Positions 52,626-61,374 of a stretch of 64,000 bases of DNA are shown here, piece after piece; the first letter of the stretch is position 1, and every line of letters starts with the position of its first letter. Source of the DNA: Chitinophaga pinensis (GTDB taxonomy: Bacteria; Bacteroidota; Bacteroidia; Flavobacteriales; Flavobacteriaceae). The notes under the pieces are model-generated. The model searched no databases. It had not been told where the DNA came from and saw nothing but the letters and a program-made list of their open reading frames with translations. The stretch covers positions 19,565 to 83,564 of the forward strand of contig CAMCDQ010000006.1 of assembly GCA_945873505.1 (NCBI GenBank). The letters are read 5' to 3'. Made by a program: the position numbers and the translations under genes.

Positions 52626-53555
52626 ATGATAACAAGTCTTTTTAAGAAATCTACACCAATAAATTATGCATTTATTTTTTTAATGCTATTATTTTTCTTT
52701 TGCGTTTACCAATTTCATCAAGTTGGGAATAATTTATCGCTTGGGTTTTTGTTTAAAAAAGCAATTACTATTATAACAATTGGAGCTTCTTTTTTTACTG
52801 CAAATTTTATCATAAAAAAGAACGGATTGAGCAAAGACAGTTCTTATATGATTTTATTTTATTTGCTATTGCTGCTTTTTTTTCCTTCGGCCATGAATAA
52901 TTTAGACTTAATTATTTCTAACTTTTTCATAATTTTAGCGTTAAGAAGATTAATTTCTTTGCAATCGCCAAAATTTACCAAAGAAAAAATATTTGATGCT
53001 TCTTTATGGATTTTTGTGGCTTCTTTATTTCATTTTTGGAGTATTCTCTTTATAATTTTGGTATTTATTAGTATTCTTTTTCACACAGCAAGAGATTATC
53101 GCACTTGGTTTTTGCCTTTTATCGCTTTTTTTATATCAACTGTGATTTTTATTTTAATTGATTTGGTGCTACACAAAAATATTGTCAGTAACTTAATTGC
53201 AAATTCTTCAAGGGATTTTCAAATCAATTATTTTGTCAATAACTATCAAAATCTTGCCCTATCCTCGTTTGCAACCATTTCTTTATATTTTAGTTTTTAT
53301 GTGATATTTACAATTTCAAACCGACCAATTATTCTACATTCTTCTTACAAGAAAATTGTCGCTGCTTTTTTTATTGGGATTGCAGTTTTCTTAGTTTCGC
53401 CAAATAAAGGCAACGAAATTCTGATTTTTACCTTTGCGCCATTGGCATTTATGATTACGCTTTTCACCGAAACGCCGCAATCAAAAGTGAAGCGGGAACT
53501 AACAATTGTAATTGTAATTTTGTGTAGTTTTTTTGCTTTTTTCTCTCAATTATAA
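52626..53555 (+). CDS. DUF6427-family membrane protein
   Basis: A 309-residue integral membrane protein with eight to nine predicted hydrophobic helices across the whole length and few long loops. The composition and position match the flavobacterial DUF6427 family (N-terminus with FKKSTPINYAFIFLMLLFFFCVYQFHQ). Function unknown. Its stop codon overlaps the stop of the convergent upp gene by 6 bp. Confidence 0.7.
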   Translation: MITSLFKKSTPINYAFIFLMLLFFFCVYQFHQVGNNLSLGFLFKKAITIITIGASFFTANFIIKKNGLSKDSSYMILFYLLLLLFFPSAMNNLDLIISNFFIILALRRLISLQSPKFTKEKIFDASLWIFVASLFHFWSILFIILVFISILFHTARDYRTWFLPFIAFFISTVIFILIDLVLHKNIVSNLIANSSRDFQINYFVNNYQNLALSSFATISLYFSFYVIFTISNRPIILHSSYKKIVAAFFIGIAVFLVSPNKGNEILIFTFAPLAFMITLFTETPQSKVKRELTIVIVILCSFFAFFSQL

Positions 53556-54203
53556 TTTATTTCCAAAAGCCAAATCACCCGCATCGCCAAGACCAGGAAC
53601 GATGTAGTTTTTTTGATTGAGTTTTTCGTCAATGGAAGCAATCCAAAGATGACAATGCTCTGGCAATAACGATTCAAGATGTGCAATTCCTTCTGGAGCA
53701 GCAATTACCACTGCAATATGAATTTCTTTCGGTGTACCACGTTCCATTAATTTATTAAAAACTGCTACAATTGATTGTCCTGTTGCAAGCATTGGATCTA
53801 TCAAAATTAAATTGGAATTATTAATATCGGAAACGGCTTGGTATTCAACCAATACATCAAAATAATCATCATTGTTCGGATGGTGTCTGTAGGCAGAAAT
53901 AAACCCATTTTCAGCAGCATCAAAGTAATTTAAAAAGCCGTTATGCAGCGGCAATCCCGCTCTTAAAATAGAACACAAAACCAATTGATCACTAATTTCT
54001 GATGTGTTTTTTATACCAAGCGGAGTTTGAACAGCATAATTTTTAAAATGCAATTCTTTACTTAATTCATACGCCATAATTTCGCCAATGCGTTCAATAT
54101 TTCTTCTGAAACGCATTCGGTCATTATGAATGTTAACATCTCTAATTTGTCCTAAAAAATGATTTAGAACGCTATTCTTTTTTGATAAATGATGAATTTT
54201 CAT
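53550..54203 (-). CDS. upp: Uracil phosphoribosyltransferase
   Basis: Pyrimidine-salvage enzyme (217 residues from the ATG at 54203) making UMP from uracil and PRPP. The start at 54203 gives MKIHHLSKKNSVLNHFLGQIRD; the longer frame adds thirty residues of no family character. The PRPP loop is NLILIDPMLATGQSIVAVF and the C-terminal uracil-binding part is IASIDEKLNQKNYIVPGLGDAGDLAFG. It is transcribed against the surrounding genes, with which it overlaps at its 3' end. Confidence 0.93.
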   Translation of the reverse strand: MKIHHLSKKNSVLNHFLGQIRDVNIHNDRMRFRRNIERIGEIMAYELSKELHFKNYAVQTPLGIKNTSEISDQLVLCSILRAGLPLHNGFLNYFDAAENGFISAYRHHPNNDDYFDVLVEYQAVSDINNSNLILIDPMLATGQSIVAVFNKLMERGTPKEIHIAVVIAAPEGIAHLESLLPEHCHLWIASIDEKLNQKNYIVPGLGDAGDLAFGNKL

Positions 54204-54256
54204 AAAAATAGGTATAAAGTTTAAGTTTAAAGTTTCAACGTTAAAAGTATAAAAAG

Positions 54257-54264
54257 TATCTTTG
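54257..54264 (+). promoter_or_regulatory. Predicted DUF4254-gene promoter, -7 box
   Basis: TATCTTTGC, 19 nt before the ATG at 54284. Confidence 0.55.
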
Positions 54265-54283
54265 CTTTTTAATATGTAAAGAT

Positions 54284-54889
54284 ATGTTTTCAAAATTAGC
54301 TTATTCTGTATTTGAACAAAGTATTCACGATTATCATCAATTTGATAATGTCGATCAACCTATTAACAACCCTTTTCCGAAAGATAAATTTGAACATTTA
54401 TTGTATCATAAAAACTGGATTGATACCGTGCAATGGCATTTTGAAGATATAATTCGTGATCCAAATATTGATCCTGTAGCGGCACTTACATTGAAAAGAA
54501 GAATTGATGCTTCAAATCAAGAACGTACCGATATGGTGGAATATACCGACAGTTATTTCCTTCAAAAATACAGTAATGTTATAGTAAAAGAAAATGCAAA
54601 AATCAATTCCGAAAGTCCTGCTTGGGCTTTTGATAGATTGTCAATTTTAGCTTTAAAAATCTACCACATGAACGAAGAAGCTACTCGTACTGGAGCTTCA
54701 GAGGAACACCGTGATAAATGTCAAGCAAAATTAAACATTCTTTTGGAGCAAAGAACCGATCTTTCCACTGCAATTGATGATTTGCTAAATGACATTGAAA
54801 GCGGCGATAAATTTATGAAAGTTTACAAACAAATGAAAATGTACAATGACGATGATTTGAACCCAGTTTTGTATCAAAATAAGAAATAA
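54284..54889 (+). CDS. DUF4254-family protein
   Basis: A 201-residue, mainly helical cytosolic protein. The conserved parts FEQSIHDYHQFDNVDQPI, NWIDTVQWHFEDIIRDPNIDP and ESPAWAFDRLSILALKIYHM identify the DUF4254 family, which in flavobacteria sits beside a family 9 glycosyltransferase, as here (13 bp gap). It has no known activity; a role tied to LPS or glycan assembly is only guessed from context. Confidence 0.8.
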   Translation: MFSKLAYSVFEQSIHDYHQFDNVDQPINNPFPKDKFEHLLYHKNWIDTVQWHFEDIIRDPNIDPVAALTLKRRIDASNQERTDMVEYTDSYFLQKYSNVIVKENAKINSESPAWAFDRLSILALKIYHMNEEATRTGASEEHRDKCQAKLNILLEQRTDLSTAIDDLLNDIESGDKFMKVYKQMKMYNDDDLNPVLYQNKK

Positions 54890-54902
54890 TTGACGCGTTA
54901 AA

Positions 54903-55934
54903 TTGTCAAACAAAATAAAACATATAGCCGTCATAAGACTTTCCGCAATGGGAGATGTCGCAATGACGGTTCCTATTTTACGGACGTTTTCAAAGCAATA
55001 TCCTGATGTAAAAATCACCGTAATTTCAAGTCCTTTCTTTCAGCCTTTTTTCGATGAAATTCCAAATGTTTCTTTTTTAGCATTTGATAAAAACGGAAAA
55101 CATAAGGGTTTCTTGGGATTATTTCGATTATTTCAGGATTTAAAAAAACGGAATATTGACGCATTTGCCGACTTGCATAACGTTTTACGTTCTAAAGTAA
55201 TCCGAACGCTATTTGCCTTGAGCGGAAAAAAAGAATCTTTTACAGATAAAGGCAGAACCGAAAAAGAAGAAGTTACCCGTGCCGAAAACAAAATTTTTAG
55301 GCAACTTCCAACCGTTTTTGAAAGACACGCCAATGTATTTCTATCGCTTGGATTTCCTTTGGATTTATCGAATCCTACGTTTCCTAAAAAACAAGAATTG
55401 CCTTCAGAAATAACCACAATTGTTGGTAAAAAAACGAAGATATGGATTGGAATTGCTCCTTTTGCACAACACGATTCCAAAGCATATCCGCTGGATTTAA
55501 TGGCGCAAGTAATCGATGAATTGGCTAAAAACACCAACTATAAAATTTTACTTTTTGGCGGTGGAAAAAAGGAAATCGAAACTTTAAAGGTGCTTTCAAA
55601 AGGCAAAGAAAATGTAATTTCAACGGCAGGAAAACTCAAATTCAATCAAGAAATTCAGCTCATCGGTAACTTGGATGTTATGCTTTCTATGGATTCTGGA
55701 AACGCGCATGTCGCTGCAATGTTGGGCGTAAAAACCATTACGCTTTGGGGCGCAACCCATCCTTTTTTAGGATTTTCACCGTTTAATCAACCGCTGGAAA
55801 ATGCGTTGGTTTCTGATAGAAATGTATATCCAAAACTTCCAACTTCGGTCTATGGAAATAAAAAAGTGGAAGGATATCAAGACGCAATGCGAACGATTTT
55901 ACCAAAACAAGTAATTGAAAAAATAGTTCAATGA
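54903..55934 (+). CDS. Glycosyltransferase family 9 (heptosyltransferase-like)
   Basis: A 343-residue GT-B enzyme resembling ADP-heptose:LPS heptosyltransferases, which build the LPS core. The start is TTG at 54903: an in-frame TGA lies 12 bp upstream, and the next ATG would cut away IKHIAVIRLSAMGDVAMTVP, the N-terminal family motif. The C-terminal domain shows IGIAPFAQHDSKAYPLDLM and the donor-site MLSMDSGNAHVAAMLGVKTITLWG. It forms a unit with the DUF4254 gene. Confidence 0.88.
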   Translation: MSNKIKHIAVIRLSAMGDVAMTVPILRTFSKQYPDVKITVISSPFFQPFFDEIPNVSFLAFDKNGKHKGFLGLFRLFQDLKKRNIDAFADLHNVLRSKVIRTLFALSGKKESFTDKGRTEKEEVTRAENKIFRQLPTVFERHANVFLSLGFPLDLSNPTFPKKQELPSEITTIVGKKTKIWIGIAPFAQHDSKAYPLDLMAQVIDELAKNTNYKILLFGGGKKEIETLKVLSKGKENVISTAGKLKFNQEIQLIGNLDVMLSMDSGNAHVAAMLGVKTITLWGATHPFLGFSPFNQPLENALVSDRNVYPKLPTSVYGNKKVEGYQDAMRTILPKQVIEKIVQ

Positions 55935-56005
55935 CAATTGCAAAAATCAATTACAATTAATAATCAAATGAACTGATTACTAATTTTTGAACACTGAAGA
56001 CTTTC

Positions 56006-57058
56006 TTAAACATCATCATAATCCACATAAATCGTTTCTGATGTTGGATGCGCTTGACACGTCAAAACCAAACCGTCGGCGATTTCTTTGTCGGTAAGAA
56101 TAGAATTTTTCTTCATTTCGGCAGTTCCTGAGGTAATTCTCGCCAAACAGCTACTACAAATTCCACCTTGGCAAGAATACGGAGCATCAACTCCTTGTTT
56201 CAAAGCCGCTTCCAGAATAGTTTGCTTTTGCGACATTTCGAAAGTCGTTTCTTCGTCGTCAACTAAAATCGTGATTTTAGAATGACCCCCCAACGATTCT
56301 TGGATTTTATTTTCCGTTGAAGAACTTGAAAAAAGCTCGAATTTTATATTTTTTTCAGCGACATTATGCTCTTTTAAAACTGCCGAAACCGTATTGATCA
56401 TATCTTCGGGTCCGCACAAATAGAATTTCTCAAAAGTCAGTTCCTTGTGTTTGTTGTTCAGCACAAAATTCACTGTTGATTTTTCAATTCTACCAAAAAG
56501 TTCGTTTTCAACTTTTGCTTGTGTATAGGAATAATGCACTAAAAAGCGTCCAACATAGTGTGATTGCAAATCGTGTAATTCCTGATGAAAAATTGTTTCT
56601 TCGGGCGTTTTATTTCCATACACCAACACAAAAGTGCTTTTAGGCTCGCTTGTTAATACGCTTTTTGCAATTGACATAATTGGAGTGATTCCGCTACCAG
56701 CTGCAAATGCTGCATAATTTCTTTGACGATCGTGTTGAGGTTCAAAGGTGAAATTTCCTTCTGGGCTTCCAACTTCTAGTGTATCGCCTGCTTTCAATTT
56801 TGCGTTTGCAAATTGTGAGAAAAGTCCGTTTTTAACTGCTTTTACAGCAATTCTCAATTCGCCACTTTCGGGTGCAGAACAGATAGAATAGGCGCGGCGA
56901 ACTTCTTCTCCGTCTAAAGTTAATTTTAAGTTGAGGTATTGTCCAGCCACAAATTTGTAGTTGGATTCTAATTCTGCGGGAACATTAAAAAGTATTGAAA
57001 CGGCGTCTTTGGTTTCGCGTTTCACTTCTTTAATGTTCAATTTATAAAATGACGACAT
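56006..57058 (-). CDS. Ferredoxin-NADP reductase-type oxidoreductase with 2Fe-2S domain (PaaE-like)
   Basis: A 350-residue flavoprotein. Domain order: FAD-binding barrel (RRAYSICSAPESGELRIAVK), NAD(P)-binding domain (FAAGSGITPIMSIAKSVL and YLCGPEDMINTV), then a plant-type 2Fe-2S ferredoxin domain at the C-terminus (YSCQGGICSSCLARITSGTAE, fourth Cys in LVLTCQAHP). This is the layout of PaaE, the reductase of phenylacetyl-CoA oxygenase, and of other oxygenase reductases; no paa genes are in the window. It could donate electrons to a diiron oxygenase such as the AlkB-type enzyme, which is speculation. Confidence 0.88.
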   Translation of the reverse strand: MSSFYKLNIKEVKRETKDAVSILFNVPAELESNYKFVAGQYLNLKLTLDGEEVRRAYSICSAPESGELRIAVKAVKNGLFSQFANAKLKAGDTLEVGSPEGNFTFEPQHDRQRNYAAFAAGSGITPIMSIAKSVLTSEPKSTFVLVYGNKTPEETIFHQELHDLQSHYVGRFLVHYSYTQAKVENELFGRIEKSTVNFVLNNKHKELTFEKFYLCGPEDMINTVSAVLKEHNVAEKNIKFELFSSSSTENKIQESLGGHSKITILVDDEETTFEMSQKQTILEAALKQGVDAPYSCQGGICSSCLARITSGTAEMKKNSILTDKEIADGLVLTCQAHPTSETIYVDYDDV

Positions 57059-57072
57059 TGCTTTCTTTTTTG

Positions 57073-57080
57073 CAAAGATA
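57073..57080 (-). promoter_or_regulatory. Predicted promoter of the reductase gene, -7 box
   Basis: Minus strand TATCTTTGC, 14 nt before the ATG. Confidence 0.55.
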
Positions 57081-57148
57081 GGAAACGAATTAGGTTTCTA
57101 AAAGTGAATGTGTTTTAAATTTAATTGTTTGCATGTCATTTTATATTT

Positions 57149-57272
57149 GGGCGTACCCTCGTTTAGAACTTCATTGCAAAAAATGAAGCAATCAGTAAAC
57201 TCGGTCGGGCTGTTTGCTACAATCTCTTTTTCACTTTGTTACACAGAGGATTTCCGCTACCATCCCTCACGC
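57149..57272 (+). repeat. Structured intergenic repeat, copy B
   Basis: Same orientation and skeleton as copy A: starts GGGCGTACCCTCGTTTA, ends CCATCCCTCACGC. GTTTA (57161-57165) pairs with TAAAC (57196-57200) and encloses CTTCATT (57069+100, i.e. 57169-57175) paired with AATGAAG (57182-57188). The second hairpin pairs AATCTCT (57221-57227) with AGA, a bulged G and GATT (57245-57252). The gap 57059-57404 holds this element and a promoter; no gene is visible. Confidence 0.8.
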
Positions 57273-57404
57273 AAATCCCACAACAATCACAATTTGTTGT
57301 CCAAAAACATACCCGAACCTTTTCTAGTATCAAAAAGAAATGTATTTTTACGAGTTATATACTAAAACTAGTATTTATAAGTTAAAGAATAAAACCGTTT
57401 TACT

Positions 57405-60242
57405 TTGAAAAACAACTTACTAAAATATTCGCTCACCTTTGGAATCCTTATTTTTTTGTTAGCCTGTTCTACCAAAAGAGATACTTTTGTTTCCAGAAAT
57501 ATACACGCCCTAAGCACAAAAGATAATATTTTGTACAATGGGCAAATAGCATTAGACAAAGGAATTGTTGACCTTAAAGGAACCTATAAAGATAATTTTT
57601 GGGAGATTTTGCCAATCGAAAGAATGCAAGTCAACAAAGATGAACTGAAACCAGGAGACACAAAAAACGCTAATTTTGAACGTGCAGAAACCAAAGCAAC
57701 AAAAGCCATTCAAAAACATTCCATGAATATTGGAGGTACCGAAAGAAACCCACAAATGGACGAAGCCTATTTGTTATTAGGAAAAACTAGGTATTACGAC
57801 CAAAGGTTTATCCCGGCTTTAGAAGCCTTCAATTATATTTTATACAAATCTCCAACTAGCGACAAAATCCACGAAGCGAAAATTTGGAGAGAAAAAACCA
57901 ATATGCGTTTAGAAAATGATGCTTTGGCACTCAAAAACATGCAGGCAATCTTAAAAGACATAAAATTTAAAAATCAAGTTTTTGCAGATGCAAATGCCAC
58001 AATTTCGCAAGCATTTTTGAATTTAGGGCTAAAAGATAGTGCTGTAGCAAAATTGAAATTGGCAACCTCATTCACAAAATCAAAAGAGGAAAAAGCAAGA
58101 TATCGTTTTATTTTAGCTCAACTCTATGGCGATTTAGGATTTAAAGATAGTGCTTTTGTTGCCTATCAATCGGTTATTGATATGAAAAGAAAATCGCCAA
58201 GACAATATATTATTCACGCTCAGGCTAAACAAGCACAACTTGCTGGATTTGAAAAAACTGATTCTATTTCTTTTTTATTAAAATTCAACAAACTCTTGAA
58301 AGATAGAGAAAACAGACCGTTTCTTGATGTACTTCACCATCAAATAGCATTATATTATGATAAAAACAAGAAGTTTGAAAGCGCTAAAAAAGAATACAAC
58401 AAATCACTAAAATTAAAACTAGGAGACACCTATACTATTGCTTCCAACTATAGAAATTTGGCAGATATTTATTTCAATGCTGCGAAATACCCAACAGCGG
58501 GGAAATATTATGATAGTACTTTAGTGCAATTAAATGCGCGTTCTCGTGAACATAAATTCATTAAAAAGAAACGAGAAAATTTAGCTGACGTAATTAAATA
58601 TGAAGGAATAGCAATTCGAAATGACAGTATTTTGAATGTTGTAGGATTATCAGAATCAGAGCGAATGGCCTATTATGAAAAGTATATTCTGAAACTTAAA
58701 AAAGAAGACGAACTTAAAAAAGCTTTGGCTGTACAAGAAGCATTAAAAGAAAAAAACAATCCTAAACCTAATGACGCTTCAGGATTGGGTGGAGTTGATT
58801 CGAAAAAACCAGCTGAAACAAAATCAGATATGATGACTTCTGGTGCAATGCAATCACTTGCTAACAGAGGGAAAGAAAGCGATTTTTATTTCTACAATCA
58901 AAAATCTGTTGCCTACGGGAAACTTCAGTTTAAGAAAATTTGGGGAGACCGAGCGTATAAAAATAATTGGAGATTGTCCACTGAAAAAGCAAGTTCTGAT
59001 GCAACGGATATTTCTAATATAAAAGACAGTATTAAATCGTCAAGCAAAGGAAAAGACATTGTATTGGAAGAAAAATACACAACGGATTATTACTTAAAAG
59101 ACATTCCAAAAAATCAAAATGTCCTTGATAGCATCGCTAAGGAACGCAATTTTGCTTATTTTCAATTGGGATCAATATATAAAGATAAATTCAAAGAATA
59201 TCAGTTGGCAGCCAACAAATTGGAGCAATTGTTAAAAAACAATCCAGAAGAGCGATTGGTACTTCCTTCAATGTATAATTTGTACAAAATTTATGAAATT
59301 ATCAATAAAGAAAAGGCTTTAGCGATGAAAGAGAGAATTATAAATCAATATCCAAATTCGAGATATGCACAAATTTTGAGCAATACAAATCCCGAAATTG
59401 CAGGAATTGACACGCCAGATGTAGCGTATAATAAAGGGTATAAATTATATGAATCTGGAGATTATAGAACCGCTATCACCGAATTGGAAAAGGCGATTGA
59501 TCAATTTACAGGAGAAGAGTTGCTTTCTAAATTTGAGCTGCTTGAGGCAAATACAATTGGAAAATTAAAAGGAATTATTGAATTCAAAAAAGCGTTGAAT
59601 TTTGTAGCGCTGAATTATCCAAACAAAGAAGAAGGCAAACAAGCAGAAGCATTACTCAAAAATGATGTCCCAGTTTTAGAAGGATTTAAATTTTATGCAG
59701 TAGCAGCAAAATCTTGGAAAATAGTGTTCAAAGTCACTTATAACGACGACAAAAACAATAAAATATTAATTGATAAAATCAACCAATTCGTAGCAACAAG
59801 AAAGCTAGATAAATTGCATTTTTCAAATGACATTTATACGATGACGGATAACTTTATAGTAATTCACGGAATTATTTCGGAAGAATTAGCCAAAGGAATT
59901 ACCGCAATTTTGAAGGATTATAAAGAGTATAAAATACCACAAACGCCAATTATTATTTCAAATTATAACTACCAAGTAGTTCAAATTCATAAAAATATTG
60001 AAGAATATTTGACCGCTCCTGTTGTAGCACCATCGGCAATTCAAAATTCTAAAAAAGCAGAACCAATTGTTTCGCCAACTAATGTTTCGCCAAACAACCT
60101 GCAATCACCAGATACAAACCCGACAGATTTTACAGAAAAAATCAATGGAGATATTCTGCCAGTTTCAAATAAAAGAAATGCGACACAAATTATAGAACAA
60201 GGAATTTTAGAGACGGATCAGATAATAAAACCTAAAAAATAA
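57405..60242 (+). CDS. sprE: SprE/PorW-like TPR lipoprotein of gliding and type IX secretion
   Basis: A 945-residue periplasmic lipoprotein. The only usable start is TTG at 57405, because an in-frame TAA lies 15 bp upstream. The signal peptide ends in the lipobox FLLACS (Cys21). Residues about 95-420 and 600-760 contain tetratricopeptide-like helical pairs (ARYRFILAQLYGDLGFKDSAF, YRNLADIYFNAAKYPTAGKYY, VAYNKGYKLYESGDYRTAITEL), then a domain of unknown fold and a Pro/Asn-rich tail. Length, TPRs, lipobox and the bactofilin-atp neighbourhood match my recollection of flavobacterial SprE/PorW, required for type IX secretion and gliding. Confidence 0.85.
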   Translation: MKNNLLKYSLTFGILIFLLACSTKRDTFVSRNIHALSTKDNILYNGQIALDKGIVDLKGTYKDNFWEILPIERMQVNKDELKPGDTKNANFERAETKATKAIQKHSMNIGGTERNPQMDEAYLLLGKTRYYDQRFIPALEAFNYILYKSPTSDKIHEAKIWREKTNMRLENDALALKNMQAILKDIKFKNQVFADANATISQAFLNLGLKDSAVAKLKLATSFTKSKEEKARYRFILAQLYGDLGFKDSAFVAYQSVIDMKRKSPRQYIIHAQAKQAQLAGFEKTDSISFLLKFNKLLKDRENRPFLDVLHHQIALYYDKNKKFESAKKEYNKSLKLKLGDTYTIASNYRNLADIYFNAAKYPTAGKYYDSTLVQLNARSREHKFIKKKRENLADVIKYEGIAIRNDSILNVVGLSESERMAYYEKYILKLKKEDELKKALAVQEALKEKNNPKPNDASGLGGVDSKKPAETKSDMMTSGAMQSLANRGKESDFYFYNQKSVAYGKLQFKKIWGDRAYKNNWRLSTEKASSDATDISNIKDSIKSSSKGKDIVLEEKYTTDYYLKDIPKNQNVLDSIAKERNFAYFQLGSIYKDKFKEYQLAANKLEQLLKNNPEERLVLPSMYNLYKIYEIINKEKALAMKERIINQYPNSRYAQILSNTNPEIAGIDTPDVAYNKGYKLYESGDYRTAITELEKAIDQFTGEELLSKFELLEANTIGKLKGIIEFKKALNFVALNYPNKEEGKQAEALLKNDVPVLEGFKFYAVAAKSWKIVFKVTYNDDKNNKILIDKINQFVATRKLDKLHFSNDIYTMTDNFIVIHGIISEELAKGITAILKDYKEYKIPQTPIIISNYNYQVVQIHKNIEEYLTAPVVAPSAIQNSKKAEPIVSPTNVSPNNLQSPDTNPTDFTEKINGDILPVSNKRNATQIIEQGILETDQIIKPKK

Positions 60243-60661
60243 TGAAAATGTTTGAAAAAAGCCCAAAATCATATACCGATCTTTTAGGAAAAACCAATAG
60301 AATTGTAGAAGGAACCACCATAACTGGGGATATAAATTCTCCTGCCGATTTTCGCCTTGACGGACATTTGATAGGAAATTTTCAGTCAAAAGGCAAAATA
60401 GTTATTGGTCCTGCAGGCAGTATCAAAGGAGATATTATTTGTAAAAATGCAGACATTGAAGGCAAGTTTGAAGGGAAAATACAAGTGGTAGAAATGCTAA
60501 ATTTGAAATCAAAAGCAAGTATTCACGGCGAAGTAATTTGCGGAAAATTATCGGTAGAACCAGGTGCCGATTTTAGCGCTTCGTGTGTAATGAAAACAAA
60601 TATAAAAAGTACCATTTCAAATGACGTTCAACAAAGACCCGAGGAAGCAAAACAATACTAA
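60242..60661 (+). CDS. Bactofilin (polymer-forming cytoskeletal protein)
   Basis: A 139-residue cytosolic protein. The central beta-helical bactofilin (DUF583) domain runs from about residue 17 to 115: NRIVEGTTITGDINSPADFRLDGHLIGNFQSKGKIVIGPAGSIKGDIICKNADIEGKFEGKI in the family's repeating pattern. Bactofilins form membrane-associated filaments that organise cell-wall enzymes or polarity. The start overlaps the last base of the sprE stop, so it is translationally coupled to sprE, and the atpZ start lies 41 bp inside its 3' end. Confidence 0.92.
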   Translation: MKMFEKSPKSYTDLLGKTNRIVEGTTITGDINSPADFRLDGHLIGNFQSKGKIVIGPAGSIKGDIICKNADIEGKFEGKIQVVEMLNLKSKASIHGEVICGKLSVEPGADFSASCVMKTNIKSTISNDVQQRPEEAKQY

Positions 60662-60851
60662 GTGGCTAGCGCTTATAAATATCCCAATCCAAATGGGTGC
60701 TATTGTTTTTTTGTTTTCCTATTTAGGAAATTGGATCGACGCAAAATATCCAAATCCTAATACAATTTATGTCAAAATTCTAACATTAGTTGGCGTTTCA
60801 ATTGCTTTTTATAATATCAACCGGCAGTTGAAAGACATCAATAAATCATAA
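60621..60851 (+). CDS. atpZ: AtpZ/AtpI-family small membrane protein
   Basis: A 76-residue protein with two membrane helices (about residues 15-36 and 50-64: INIPIQMGAIVFLFSYLGNWID and YVKILTLVGVSIAFYNI) and short charged ends, the pattern of AtpZ/AtpI proteins (gene 1 of many ATP synthase operons). These help assemble the c-ring and may carry Ca2+ or Mg2+. Its start overlaps the bactofilin gene by 41 bp; DUF6168-like and atpB genes follow. Confidence 0.8.
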   Translation: MTFNKDPRKQNNTKWLALINIPIQMGAIVFLFSYLGNWIDAKYPNPNTIYVKILTLVGVSIAFYNINRQLKDINKS

Positions 60852-60858
60852 TAAAGCT

Positions 60859-61254
60859 ATGAAATTAAAAAAATTTCAATCTCTACTTGGAGTTTTTATC
60901 GCTTCATTTCTAATTTTTGGATTTCATAAAGGGGTTTTTTATTTCAATGAAAACAATCCAAATTATCAAAATTTCCGCTTTGCTTTAGAAACAATTTATA
61001 GCTTTTTCTTAACTTGCTCGCTAATTATAATTTTTATTTTAATTCTTGTAAAAGAGAAAAGCATTGACAATGTTGGAAATGCTTTTTTGTTAATTACTTG
61101 CTTAAAAATTGGAATATCATTTGTGCTTTTAAATCCAATTCTAAATTCAGGGAATCCAAATATAGGTTTTGAGAAAATGAATTTTTTTATAACTTTCGCC
61201 TTATTTTTAATAATTGAAACGGTTGTAACCATTAGGATTTTAAACAAAAATTAA
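60859..61254 (+). CDS. Small membrane protein upstream of atpB (DUF6168-like)
   Basis: A 131-residue protein with four hydrophobic helices (about 9-22, 50-66, 74-94 and 106-126). I recall such proteins as the DUF6168 family of flavobacteria, standing where AtpI-like proteins stand in other operons. No function is known to me. It is 7 bp from atpZ, and the atpB promoter lies in the gap after it. Confidence 0.65.
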   Translation: MKLKKFQSLLGVFIASFLIFGFHKGVFYFNENNPNYQNFRFALETIYSFFLTCSLIIIFILILVKEKSIDNVGNAFLLITCLKIGISFVLLNPILNSGNPNIGFEKMNFFITFALFLIIETVVTIRILNKN

Positions 61255-61303
61255 CAAAGTGCTTTTCAAACCCTTTTTAAGCCAAAAAAAGTCGTTTTAA
61301 TTC

Positions 61304-61332
61304 TTGAATTATTAAGAAATAATGTACCTTTG
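61304..61332 (+). promoter_or_regulatory. Predicted atpB promoter (-33 and -7)
   Basis: TTG at 61304-61306 and TACCTTTGC with its -7 box at 61325-61332, spacing 18 nt, in line with the Flavobacterium pattern TTG-n17-23-TAnnTTTG. The leader is about 35 nt before the ATG at 61375. It lets the atp genes be transcribed independently of the sprE unit. Confidence 0.65.
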
Positions 61333-61374
61333 CACCCAATTTCAGAAAGTAAATATTAAAGATAATTAACAGAT

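Noticed and set aside
57108..57365. An 85-codon open frame in the gap before sprE
   Set aside because: It overlaps repeat copy B, which explains it.
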